Below are positions 39,711 to 48,462 of a stretch of DNA of 64,000 nucleotides, in pieces. The position numbers and the translations under genes are program-made. Below the pieces are notes generated by a model that was given only the letters and a program-made list of their open reading frames with translations, was not told where the DNA came from and made no database searches. The first letter of the stretch is position 1, and each line of letters starts with the position of its first letter. Source of the stretch: Planctomycetota bacterium (GTDB lineage: Bacteria; Planctomycetota; UBA1135; GCA-002748355); assembly GCA_027021385.1 (NCBI GenBank), contig JALUUL010000072.1, positions 30,131 through 94,130 on the forward strand. Reading direction: 5' to 3'.

Positions 39711-40000
39711 GCGCGGCCCGCGGGGTTTCGGGGAAGTCTGGAAAGACGCCCGCCTTCCTTCCGGGGAACGGAGGTCGGCCGGCGGGAAAGGAGCGCGCCG
39801 GACGCGTTCCGGCGCTCCGGTCCTTTCCGGATGGATTCGAGGATATGCCGGGAATCTTACAAATCCCCGAGGATTCGAAGGGGGCTTTCGCTCCAATGGA
39901 GCGGGAGAACCCCTGAGCGGGGGCGAGGGCCGGCCCGGAAGGCGGCCCGGGCGTTCCGGAGGCGAAGACGGCCGGAGGCGGCCGGAAAGCGGGTGTCGCG

Positions 40001-42394
40001 ATGGACTTTCTCAGGTGGATCGACAGGCGCAGGCATTGGTGGAAGGTCTTCGTCCTGATCTTCGCCGTCAGCGTGGCCGTCGTCGGCTACATCGGCGTCA
40101 AGACCTACGAGTTCGCCCCGCCGCTCGCCGAGTTCAGGAGCGAGAGGGGGCGCCTCCTCTTCCCGGCCCGGGCGATCACCGACGGCCAGAAGCTCTTCTT
40201 CCGCTACGGCCTGATGGACTACGGGAGTTTTCTCGGCGACGGAGGGCTCAGGGGGCCCGATTTCACGGCCGAGGCCCTGAACCTCTGCGCGAAATGGCTC
40301 CGCGAGGACTACGACCGGGCTTGGAAGGACCGGCTGCCGGACGCGGAGGATCGGGAAAGCTTCGTGAAGGCCCTCGTCGCGAAGGAACTCAAGAAGAACG
40401 GATACGATCCGGCCTCGAACACCGTCACCTTGTCCGAGGAGCGCGCCCGGACCTTCGACCGGCTGGTCACGTACTACGGGGAGAAGTTCGGCGCGGGAGG
40501 TCCTCTCGTCGGGGGCGAGGCCTTCGAGCCCGCGGGGTACATCCGGGATCCGAAGGAGATCCGCGCGCTCACGGCCTTCTTCTTCTGGGGGGGCTGGCTG
40601 TGCGCGGCCGAGCGCCCGGGGACCGGAGTCAGCTACACGCAGAACTGGCCCTACGACCCCTCGGCCGGGAACCTCCCCCCCGGAGGGGTCCTGCTCTGGA
40701 GCGTGATCGGGGTGCTCGCGCTGATCCTCTCGCTGGGCGTCGTGTTCTATGCCTACGGGAAGCTCGACCGGGAATCCGTGCTCGAGGCCCGGCAGGCCCG
40801 GCAGCCCCCGCCGGCCGAGAACGGAGATCTGGACCGCTTCCGCCCGACCCCGACGCAGCGGGCCTGCTACAAGTTCTTCGCGGTCGCCGCCCTCCTCTTC
40901 GGGTTCCAGGTCCTCGCCGGGCTCCTGACGATCAGCGATTTCCTGGGCCTCCTGAAACCCCTGGGGATCGCCTCCTTCCTGCCGGTCACCGCGACCCGGG
41001 CCTGGCACTCGCAGATCTCGATCCTCTGGATCGCGGTCTGCTGGTTCGCGGGCTCGATCTGGGTCCTTCCGTTGATCTGCCGTCCGGAACCGAAGAAGCA
41101 GCGCCTGCTCGTCGATCTGCTCTTCTGGATGCTCGTCTTCGTCGCCGCGGGGGCCGCGGTCGGGATTCCGCTGGGGATCTCGGGGAGGCTCGGCGACTCC
41201 TGGCGCTGGCTGGGGCTCCAGGGCTGGGAGTTCATGCAGATCGGCCGGCTCTACCACTTCGTCCTCTACGCGGCCTTCGTGCTCTGGCTCTGGATCATCG
41301 TCAGGGGGCTCCTGCCGGTGCTCCGGCGGCGGCAGACCTGGTCCCTCCCCAATTGGATGGTCTACGCGATCGCCGGGATCATCTTCATGTTCAGCGCGGG
41401 CTTCGTCGCCCGCCCCGATACGAACTTCGTGATCGCGGACTTCTGGAGGTGGTGCACGATCCACATGTGGGTCGAGGCCTTCTTCGAGGTCTTCACGACG
41501 ATTCTCGCGGCCTATTTCCTCTACCTGATGGGCTTCGTCTCCCACGCGGTCGCCGCGCGGGTCGTCTATCTCGCGGCGATCCTCTTCCTGGGTTCGGGCC
41601 TGATCGGCATCAGCCACAATTTCTACTGGAACGCGAAGTCGATGGAGACGATCGCGCTGGGAGGCGTGCTCTCCTCGCTCCAGGTCACGCCCCTCGTGCT
41701 CCTGACGATCGAGGCCTGGCGCTTCCGCCGCCTGCCCTCGACCACGGCCGCGAAGCTCCGCTCCGCCGAAGGGAAGGAGGGATCCTTCGGGCTCTCGGAG
41801 GCCTTCCTCTTCCTGATCGGGGTCAACTTCTGGAACTTCATGGGGGCCGGCGTCTTCGGCTTCATGATCAACCTTCCGATCGTGAACTACTACCAGCACG
41901 GGACCTATCTCACCGTCAACCACGGGCATGCGGCCCTCTTCGGGGTCTACGGAAACCTCGCGATCGCCGCGATGCTCTTCTGCGCCCGTTGGCTCCTCGC
42001 CCCGGAGAGCTGGAATCCGAGGCCGATCCGCACCGCGTTCTGGTCCCTGAACCTCGGCCTCGCCCTGATGGTCGTCGTCGATCTCTTCCCGGTCGGGGTC
42101 TACCAGCTCCGCGACGTCATGAGCGAGGGCTACGCGCACGCGCGCACGCAGGCCTTCATCCACGGCGAGACCTTCCAGGCCTTCACCTGGCTGCGGGGGA
42201 TCGGCGTCGCCCTCTTCGTGATTGGGGGGGTGCTGCCGCTGATCTGGTTCATGGTCACGCGCTGGGGGAGGCTCAAGGACACCGAACCCGCGACCGAGAC
42301 GATGGTCGTGCCGCCGACGGTCCTCGCCGTCGCCGACCCCAAGGGCGGGTCGAGGGCGCTGCGGGACCTCGAAGTCGGCCCGGACGAGGACTGA
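40001..42394 (+). CDS. norZ: Quinol-dependent nitric oxide reductase (qNOR)
   Basis: This is a single-chain enzyme of 797 residues: an N-terminal cytochrome-c-like periplasmic extension without haem-c motif (about 35-220), then about 12-14 membrane helices. The haem b ligand is His336 (TATRAWHSQIS). FeB ligand/Glu motif is CTIHMWVEAFFE (His488, Glu492). Haem b3/b ligands are His641 and His643 in NHGHAALFG. The loop that usually supplies two FeB histidines (HH) reads GISHNFYW (His539-Asn540). It reduces NO to N2O with quinol, for detoxification or respiration. A 290-bp divergent gap separates it from the RND gene; I see no certain regulator site there. Confidence 0.9.
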   Translation: MDFLRWIDRRRHWWKVFVLIFAVSVAVVGYIGVKTYEFAPPLAEFRSERGRLLFPARAITDGQKLFFRYGLMDYGSFLGDGGLRGPDFTAEALNLCAKWLREDYDRAWKDRLPDAEDRESFVKALVAKELKKNGYDPASNTVTLSEERARTFDRLVTYYGEKFGAGGPLVGGEAFEPAGYIRDPKEIRALTAFFFWGGWLCAAERPGTGVSYTQNWPYDPSAGNLPPGGVLLWSVIGVLALILSLGVVFYAYGKLDRESVLEARQARQPPPAENGDLDRFRPTPTQRACYKFFAVAALLFGFQVLAGLLTISDFLGLLKPLGIASFLPVTATRAWHSQISILWIAVCWFAGSIWVLPLICRPEPKKQRLLVDLLFWMLVFVAAGAAVGIPLGISGRLGDSWRWLGLQGWEFMQIGRLYHFVLYAAFVLWLWIIVRGLLPVLRRRQTWSLPNWMVYAIAGIIFMFSAGFVARPDTNFVIADFWRWCTIHMWVEAFFEVFTTILAAYFLYLMGFVSHAVAARVVYLAAILFLGSGLIGISHNFYWNAKSMETIALGGVLSSLQVTPLVLLTIEAWRFRRLPSTTAAKLRSAEGKEGSFGLSEAFLFLIGVNFWNFMGAGVFGFMINLPIVNYYQHGTYLTVNHGHAALFGVYGNLAIAAMLFCARWLLAPESWNPRPIRTAFWSLNLGLALMVVVDLFPVGVYQLRDVMSEGYAHARTQAFIHGETFQAFTWLRGIGVALFVIGGVLPLIWFMVTRWGRLKDTEPATETMVVPPTVLAVADPKGGSRALRDLEVGPDED

Positions 42395-42415
42395 GTTCCG
42401 CCTCCCGGCCGCGTC

Positions 42416-44641
42416 TCAGCGGTCGAGGGTGAGCTTGACGGCGTTGCTCGCGAAGACCGGCCCCTTGGAGTCGAGGACCAGGAACGCGCGGTGGAGGGCG
42501 AAGCCGAGCAGCCTCGGGTCCCGGAGGGGAGGGAGGGGGAAGGCGTCGGTCGCCTTCCCCGCGGCGTCGAGGACCGGGAGCTTCCCGTTCCGCCAGCGCC
42601 CGAGCAGGAGGGTGAAATGGGCCTGGAACCAGGGGTCGGGGTCCAGCGGGAAGAAGAGGCCGCGGAAGCGCTGCCCGCGGCTCGCGCCGAGCGCGCTCAG
42701 CAGCATGAAGGGCTTGCCGGCGCGGGCGGCGCCGGCCTTCAGGAGGCAGTGCTGCACCCCGCCCCGGGAGAGCGAGATCCTGGGCTCGATCCGCCGGAGG
42801 CTCCGGTCGAGACCCTTCCGGATCGTGAAGCGGTCGCGGATCCGTCCCCCGGCGTCGAGGAAGCTCCCCTCGAGGCGGTCGCCCCGGACGTCGAGGACCA
42901 GGGACCCGGGGACTCTCAAGGAGACCGCCATCGCGGGATGGTCGAGCCTCCCTCCGCCGACCCAGCCGCTGCTGCCGGCGACGACGTAGACGGTCCCCTC
43001 ACGGGGGGCGAGGCCCGCGGTCGCTTTCGCGTAGATCCCGTCGCCGTCCGCGCGTCCGTCGCCCCGGTCGAGGAGGTTCGAGGCCGCGAGGGTCGTGGAG
43101 GGTCCGTAGTGGCCGTCGAGGAGCATCGAGCGCTCATAGGAGTGGCTGTGCCCGCCGAGGACGAGGTCGACGCCGTGGGCCTCGAGCAGGGGGAGGGCTT
43201 CCCGGCGCATGTCGATGAGGTTCGTCTCGCGGTCGGAGTCGTGCGATCCCTTCGAGTAGGGGGGGTGGTGCCAGAAGGCGATCAGCCAGCGCGCCTTCGC
43301 GGCGGCGAGGTCCCTCGCGAGCCATTTGAGCATCGCCCCGTTCCTGGAGCGGGCTTCGTCGAAGGAGTTCAGGCAGACGAAGTGGATCGGACCGTGGTCG
43401 AAGGAATAGTAGGACTCGGTCCCCGAGGGGACCCCGCCGGACTCGCCCTTCGACGGAAGGGAGAAGATGTCGTAGTAGGGGCCGCTCTGCTTCGCGGAGT
43501 TCGCGCTGTAGCCGTCGTGGTTGCCGAGAGCCGGCCAGAGCGGCAGCCGCCGGCACTGCTCGGGGTAGACCGCGAAGAACTTGTCCTGGTACTCGTCGTC
43601 CCGACCGGTGTAGTAGGCGTTGTCCCCGAGGAGGAGCCAGAGATCGGCGTCCTTTGCGCCGTGGAAGCCCTCGAAGGCGTCGCGGACCGCCCGGGCGGTC
43701 GCGTTCCCGGTGCCGCAGTCGCCGAGCACCCAGATCCGGATCGGTTTCGTGCTCGAGGGGCCCGGCGGGGTCTTGAAGCGGAATCCGGTCCCGCCGCCCG
43801 CGAGGGGGAGGCGGCTCGTGCCCACGGCGTAGAAGTAGGTCGTGTCGGGGGAGAGCCCGGTCAGCCGGACCGCGTGGTCCTTCGCGGGCGTGGTCGCGGT
43901 CCGGACGAGCTTGAGGGAGGACGGGGTCGGGCCCAGCCAGACCCCCGCGTCGCTCGGGCCGGCCGTGCGCCAGCAGATCGTGATCGCGGTCGGCGCGGCG
44001 CTCTGGAGGTAGGGGCCGCGGACGACCCTCGGCGGGCGGGGACCGGCCTCGAGCGCGAGGTCGAAGCTCAGATCGCTGCTCGCGGCGGAGGCCTGATGGA
44101 CCTCGACCGCGAGGAGGTTCATGCCTTTCTTCAGGAGCTTCGGGTCGAAGCCGAAGGTGTGGAAGCGTTTCTCGTCCGCGCCGCCGAGGGCCTTCCTCGC
44201 GAGGGTCGAGGCGGTGATCGTCCCCGCGGGAAGGTTGAAGCGCGCGATTTCGACTCCGTTCAGGCGGACGAGGGCCCCGTCGTCCGCGAGCAGCCGGATC
44301 GAGGCCGAGCGGAGCCTCCCGGTCGAGATCTTGAAGCTCCGCCGGAACCAGGTCGTGATGTGCTTGTTCCAGGGGTTGCCGCCGTAGGAGAGGACCGTCC
44401 GCTCGTCCCCGTCCCCGTAGCCGAGTTCCGCCGGTCCGCTCTTCCACCGGGCGTCGGAAAAGGAGGGAAGGAACCAGCCCGCCCCCGGGTCCTTTCCGCT
44501 GTCCAGGTATTTCCAGACCGAGCCTTTCGGGACCGGGGCCTCGAGCCGGCGCTCCACGGGGCTCTGCGCCCTCGTGGGGCCCGCCCCGGCGAGGAGGAGA
44601 AGGAGGAAGAGGGAAGGGCCGCGCGGATCGAAGGGAGGCAT
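42416..44641 (-). CDS. Secreted purple-acid-phosphatase-like metallophosphoesterase
   Basis: The protein has 741 residues. The signal peptide ends near ...AGAGPTRAQ. A beta domain (about 35-200) and an Fn3/PAP-N-like domain (RPPRVVRGPYLQSAAPTAITICWRT) come next. The catalytic metallophosphoesterase domain follows, with GDCGTG, GDNAYY, GNHDGY, HHPPYS and GHSHSYER, the five metal-ligand blocks in order. A C-terminal beta domain (about 645-741; ARAGKPFMLLSALGASRG, FPLDPDPWF) closes the protein and is shared with the esterase at 46242-48299. It should hydrolyse phosphomonoesters in the periplasm or outside. Confidence 0.9.
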   Translation of the reverse strand: MPPFDPRGPSLFLLLLLAGAGPTRAQSPVERRLEAPVPKGSVWKYLDSGKDPGAGWFLPSFSDARWKSGPAELGYGDGDERTVLSYGGNPWNKHITTWFRRSFKISTGRLRSASIRLLADDGALVRLNGVEIARFNLPAGTITASTLARKALGGADEKRFHTFGFDPKLLKKGMNLLAVEVHQASAASSDLSFDLALEAGPRPPRVVRGPYLQSAAPTAITICWRTAGPSDAGVWLGPTPSSLKLVRTATTPAKDHAVRLTGLSPDTTYFYAVGTSRLPLAGGGTGFRFKTPPGPSSTKPIRIWVLGDCGTGNATARAVRDAFEGFHGAKDADLWLLLGDNAYYTGRDDEYQDKFFAVYPEQCRRLPLWPALGNHDGYSANSAKQSGPYYDIFSLPSKGESGGVPSGTESYYSFDHGPIHFVCLNSFDEARSRNGAMLKWLARDLAAAKARWLIAFWHHPPYSKGSHDSDRETNLIDMRREALPLLEAHGVDLVLGGHSHSYERSMLLDGHYGPSTTLAASNLLDRGDGRADGDGIYAKATAGLAPREGTVYVVAGSSGWVGGGRLDHPAMAVSLRVPGSLVLDVRGDRLEGSFLDAGGRIRDRFTIRKGLDRSLRRIEPRISLSRGGVQHCLLKAGAARAGKPFMLLSALGASRGQRFRGLFFPLDPDPWFQAHFTLLLGRWRNGKLPVLDAAGKATDAFPLPPLRDPRLLGFALHRAFLVLDSKGPVFASNAVKLTLDR

Positions 44642-44722
44642 GAAGATCCAGGATAGCGCCCGGACGGGACTTTGCCCGCGGAGGGAGCGTCCCGGCGCGG
44701 ACGGACGAGGGGCAGGGAAACC

Positions 44723-44750
44723 TTGACACTCGAACCCCGAGGACTAGCTT
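44723..44750 (+). promoter_or_regulatory. Sigma-70-like promoter for the glycine-zipper lipoprotein
   Basis: TTGACA at 44723-44728 is a perfect -35. TAGCTT at 44745-44750 follows at 16-bp spacing as the -10. It lies 52 bp before the chosen start codon and reads toward it. This is one of the best matches to consensus in the window. Confidence 0.55.
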
Positions 44751-44802
44751 TTTTTCCGCGGTCCGTCTTGATCCCGTGAACCCAGAAGGGAAGGAGATCC
44801 CC

Positions 44803-45651
44803 TTGAAGACCTTCGACACCTCTCATTTCCGGTTCGAGTGCCGTCGAATCCTCCCGAGGTTCTGCGCCTTGCTCTTCCTGATCCCCGCCTTCGGGCTGAC
44901 GAGCTGTGCCTCGATCGAGGGCCGTTGCCTGACGCCGAGCGGAGCCCTGACGATCCCGACCGAACTCCCTCCTCCCAAGGACCCTAACGTCCTCCCCGGG
45001 GGGCTGACGATCCGGATCGATTCCCCGCTCCTCCAGGAGGATCCGGGTTTCAACCAGGCCTTCGTCGCGCGTCTGCGCCAGATGGGGGGCGGGCGGTTCC
45101 AGTCGGTCCGGGGCACCGGCAAGAAGCCGCAATACGTGATCCGGATCACGGAGATGACGAAGGAGAAGGGCTTCAAGGGCGGGGAGATCGAGGCCGTCAT
45201 CGGCGGCGCCCTGGCCGGCGGTCTGGCCGGGAGCGCGGTCGGCGGACGGAGGTCCACGGCCGTCGGCGCGGGCCTCGGCGCGGCCGCGGCCTACTACGCC
45301 TTCGGCGAGAAGAAGGACGTCTGGGCCTTCGAGATCAACCTCGAGATCCTCACCTCGGAATCCGGGCGTTCTAGGCTCCGCACCGGCACGGACAACCGCA
45401 ACGTGAACCGCAGCGGGAACCGCGACCAGGACACGAGCCTCACGACGACCAACCGCAAGAACTCCTTCAACTCGATCGATACGGCCTTCGACGTGACCTC
45501 GCACACCTACAGGCTGAGTTCGAAGATCGTCTGTCTCGGGAAGGGGAGCGGGCTCTTCTCGAAGCTCGACGACCGGAAGAAGGCCGCCCGCACGGCCTTC
45601 CTCAACCGTGTTCCGGCCTGGCTCTTCGGGGGCCAGGACGTCGGTTTCTGA
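44803..45651 (+). CDS. Glycine-zipper lipoprotein
   Basis: The protein has 282 residues from a TTG at 44803, chosen because AAGGAG lies 6 bases upstream; a GTG at 44776 is in frame but has no site. The signal peptide ends LTSC, a classic lipobox, so it is lipid-anchored. The middle carries a Gly-zipper (GGALAGGLAGSAVGG then a second Gly/Ala run to about residue 165). This resembles segments that insert in or span membranes. The C-terminus is polar with Asn/Arg-rich stretches. No known family beyond this. It diverges from the phosphatase gene across a 161-bp promoter region. Confidence 0.75.
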   Translation: MKTFDTSHFRFECRRILPRFCALLFLIPAFGLTSCASIEGRCLTPSGALTIPTELPPPKDPNVLPGGLTIRIDSPLLQEDPGFNQAFVARLRQMGGGRFQSVRGTGKKPQYVIRITEMTKEKGFKGGEIEAVIGGALAGGLAGSAVGGRRSTAVGAGLGAAAAYYAFGEKKDVWAFEINLEILTSESGRSRLRTGTDNRNVNRSGNRDQDTSLTTTNRKNSFNSIDTAFDVTSHTYRLSSKIVCLGKGSGLFSKLDDRKKAARTAFLNRVPAWLFGGQDVGF

Positions 45652-45708
45652 CGGACGTCCCGGTCCGGGCGGGTCGGACCGCGCCGCCGCCCGCCCGGGA
45701 CCGGGTCC

Positions 45709-46173
45709 TCAGGGAAGGCGCTTGACCATGATCAGGCAGGGATTGTCCTCCCCCCAGAGGCGGTTCTCCTCCAGGGGGCGGAAACCGAGCTTGAGGTAGA
45801 AACCCCTCGTCCTCGCGTAGGGCTCGTTGTCGAGGGACGGGCCCACGGTCTTGACCTGGAAGAACTCCACCGATCGAGGCTCGAGAAGCCGCTCCGCGTG
45901 TTCGACCAGGGCCCTGCCGTAGCCCTTCCCATGGTGCCCGTTCCGCACCGCGATCACCTGGATCTCGGCCGAATACCGGTTGTGGGTCTTCAACGTGAGG
46001 AAGCCGACCAGTTCGTTCTCCACCTCCATCACGTACGTCTCCATCGAATCGATGTCCCGGCGGTAGGAGACGATCGCTTCCTCGATCCCGAACCAATCGG
46101 GAAGGCCCCGCAGGATCCTTTCGCATTCCGCCCCCTCACCTTCCCGGAGGGGGCGGATCCTTCCTTTTTCCAT
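45709..46173 (-). CDS. GNAT-family N-acetyltransferase
   Basis: The protein has 154 residues. The CoA-binding motif A is IQVIAVRNGHHGKGYGRALVEHAE, with RxxxxGxGxG/A clear. Beta strands before and after (YVMEVENELVGFLTLK; YLKLGFRPLEE) complete a single GNAT domain. It transfers acetyl from acetyl-CoA to an amine; the substrate cannot be told. It lies convergent to the lipoprotein gene and tail-near the esterase gene (68-bp gap). Confidence 0.88.
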   Translation of the reverse strand: MEKGRIRPLREGEGAECERILRGLPDWFGIEEAIVSYRRDIDSMETYVMEVENELVGFLTLKTHNRYSAEIQVIAVRNGHHGKGYGRALVEHAERLLEPRSVEFFQVKTVGPSLDNEPYARTRGFYLKLGFRPLEENRLWGEDNPCLIMVKRLP

Positions 46174-46241
46174 GATCGGGAGATCCTAGCATGAAGCTGC
46201 CTGCGAATCGGCCCCTGCGGGGGAGGGGCCCTCGCCGGGCT

Positions 46242-48299
46242 TCATTGCATGAAGAGGATCGCGGGGCCTCCGGTCTTCAGGCCTCCCTTTTTGGGCAGGC
46301 AGAGCGCCGCGATGCAGAACCGCCGCCCGATCACGTACTTCGACGCGGAGGCGGGCAACTGGAAGGTCGCGGTCCCGACGCCCTGCGCGTTTGAGAGGCC
46401 GGCGAAGGACGTGAACGGGGTGGTGTTCATCAGCGAAATGCCGAGGAGGGTCCATGCGTCGATGTTGAGGGGCAACCACTCCGCGCCGAGCCGGATGCCC
46501 GGCCCGAAACCGCTCGTGCCGATGTAGAGCAGGTAGGGGCTGCCCGCGTTGCTCGAGCCCATTCGCACGTGGAGGTCCCGGCGGAAACCCGCGGCCGTCC
46601 GGATCTCGACGAAGCGCGGACTCAGACCGATTCCGCGTTCGGCGATCGGGAGTTCGACGAAGGCGCTCGTGTTCGGCGCGCTGAGGATCTCGAGGTCGTG
46701 ACTCTGGAACCAGGGCACGAATTCGATCAGGTGCTGTCCCGGCGTGCGATAGTACGCGAGGTTCTCGAGGCGGATGACGAGACGCCAGCCCTTGGGAACG
46801 ATCATCGCGGTCTCCCGCAGGGCGAAGCGCAGCCGGTGCACGCCCGGAGAACTCCTGCGGACGGCCGTCGTGCCGCCGACGATGTAACGCTCGTTGTTCT
46901 TGCTGTCCCGCGCCAGCAGCGCCGCGCTGATCTGGAAGTCTCCGCTGCTCGACTTGACGCTGAACTCGACCATCGTGCGGCCGAACAGTTCCGTCTCTTC
47001 TTGCAGGATCGGGCCGACGAAGGCCTTGCTGACGAAGGGGATGCTCTGGGTGACTTTCTGGAAGGTCGCGAGGCTCTGACCGCCCTTGTCCGTCCTCGTG
47101 AAGGCGGTGATGTCGTAGCCGCTCTTGACCCTGTGCAGGATTTTGGTGCCGGCCTCGGCCGTGGTCGGGGCCTTCGAATCGAGCGTTCCGCCGCTGCGCA
47201 GGTAGAGCCTCGTCACGGGCGTCTTCGGGGGCCAGACATCGCTGTAGCGGTGCTCCCGCTCGGAAGCGGCCACCAGGTAGTCCGGCCCGAATTCATTGAC
47301 GACGATCTCGTAGCGGGGCTGCTTCAGGAGGTCGTTCTTCCAGCCCTTCACGAAGTGATCGAACCACCGGCGGATCTGGTCGTCGATGAGGTTCTTCTCG
47401 ATCGTGTTCTTCAACGGGACACCGTGCCCCGAGGTCGTCATCAGGCCCTTGAACAAGTAGCCGGCCGGAAGCTGCTCCAGGGAGTCGAAGCAGGCGGAGG
47501 GCCACATGCGATAGTCATCGTGGCCCATGCGGCTGAAGATCGGCACGCTGCTCTTCTTGAGAGCGTCCAGGCGACTTGCCTGGCCCTGGGACTTCTTTCG
47601 GGAGTAAATCAGGTCGTAACGCCCCTGCTTCGCGAGTTGCCATCCGGGGTTCGTCGGGTTCTTGGAGAGATCGACCGCGTAGTGCGTCTGCATGAGGAGC
47701 CCTTGGTGGGGGATCAGCATGTCGACGCGCTCGGGAACGTAGATCTGGGGTGCGACGGCGAGGATCTTGGGGTAGGTCTTCACCGACCCCGGGACCTTCA
47801 GGGTCTTTTCCGATTGCGCCGCCGCGTCGAAGCAATGGTCGCCTCCTCCCGAGCCCCCTGTCATCGCGAGGCGCGTCAGGTCGAAGAGCCCCGGCCGCAT
47901 CGCGGCCACTTTGCTGAAGGACTCGGCGGCGTCGGTGATGATGCGGTCCCAGTCGTAGGTCCCGGTCCAAAACTTGTTCAGGAGGATCGTGTCTCCGTTG
48001 CCGCGCCAGTCGTAGGCGAAGGTCGCGTAGCCTTGGGCGGCCAGGTAGCGCGCCGTGCTTGCAATGGCCTTGCGGCTGTGGTTCTTGCCGTGAAAGCATG
48101 CGACGACCGGCCAGCCGTTCTTCGGAGGGGTCGCCTTGGGAACCCGGATATCGACCCTCGTCTTGTAGCCGTCGGACCAGGTCAGAAGCACGTCGAGGCG
48201 GGGGAGGATCGCGAAGCCGCCCGGCGGCACCTTGGGATCCTGGGCGGGGAGGAGGGGAGAAAGAAGGAACAGGGAAAGGGGGAGGAGGATTCGATTCAT
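46242..48299 (-). CDS. Secreted S15/CocE-like alpha/beta-hydrolase with planctomycete C-terminal domain
   Basis: The protein has 685 residues. The signal peptide is MNRILLPLSLFLLSPLLPAQ. The alpha/beta-hydrolase core has FHGKNHSRKAIASTARYL, the oxyanion/active region YDWRGNGD, and nucleophile elbow MTGGSGGGDH (Ser150). A cap and a jelly-roll domain as in CocE/X-Pro dipeptidyl-peptidase enzymes follow (to about 570). The last about 100 residues (MGSSNAGSPYLLYIGTSG, EWLPLNIDAW) are a beta domain like that of the phosphatase at 42416-44641. It probably cleaves an ester or peptide substrate outside the cytoplasm. Confidence 0.82.
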   Translation of the reverse strand: MNRILLPLSLFLLSPLLPAQDPKVPPGGFAILPRLDVLLTWSDGYKTRVDIRVPKATPPKNGWPVVACFHGKNHSRKAIASTARYLAAQGYATFAYDWRGNGDTILLNKFWTGTYDWDRIITDAAESFSKVAAMRPGLFDLTRLAMTGGSGGGDHCFDAAAQSEKTLKVPGSVKTYPKILAVAPQIYVPERVDMLIPHQGLLMQTHYAVDLSKNPTNPGWQLAKQGRYDLIYSRKKSQGQASRLDALKKSSVPIFSRMGHDDYRMWPSACFDSLEQLPAGYLFKGLMTTSGHGVPLKNTIEKNLIDDQIRRWFDHFVKGWKNDLLKQPRYEIVVNEFGPDYLVAASEREHRYSDVWPPKTPVTRLYLRSGGTLDSKAPTTAEAGTKILHRVKSGYDITAFTRTDKGGQSLATFQKVTQSIPFVSKAFVGPILQEETELFGRTMVEFSVKSSSGDFQISAALLARDSKNNERYIVGGTTAVRRSSPGVHRLRFALRETAMIVPKGWRLVIRLENLAYYRTPGQHLIEFVPWFQSHDLEILSAPNTSAFVELPIAERGIGLSPRFVEIRTAAGFRRDLHVRMGSSNAGSPYLLYIGTSGFGPGIRLGAEWLPLNIDAWTLLGISLMNTTPFTSFAGLSNAQGVGTATFQLPASASKYVIGRRFCIAALCLPKKGGLKTGGPAILFMQ

Positions 48300-48462
48300 G
48301 AGAGGACTCCACTTTGGACAAGCCTTTTGCCGCGGGCGCCCGAGGGGCCCGCCGGAGTCCTGAACGAGATCCGCCCAAATGTCCCCTCATAATCGACGGG
48401 AAAATCCGAAGAGGTCTTGTCGGGCGCCCCGAAAGCCTTGCTGTGCAATGAGTTGCGGCCGG

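Noticed and set aside
39711..40000. Possible NO-responsive operator in the gap before norZ
   Set aside because: Partial inverted pieces (GGGAATC...ATCCC near 39,852) do not match NsrR, NorR or DNR sites well enough to call.
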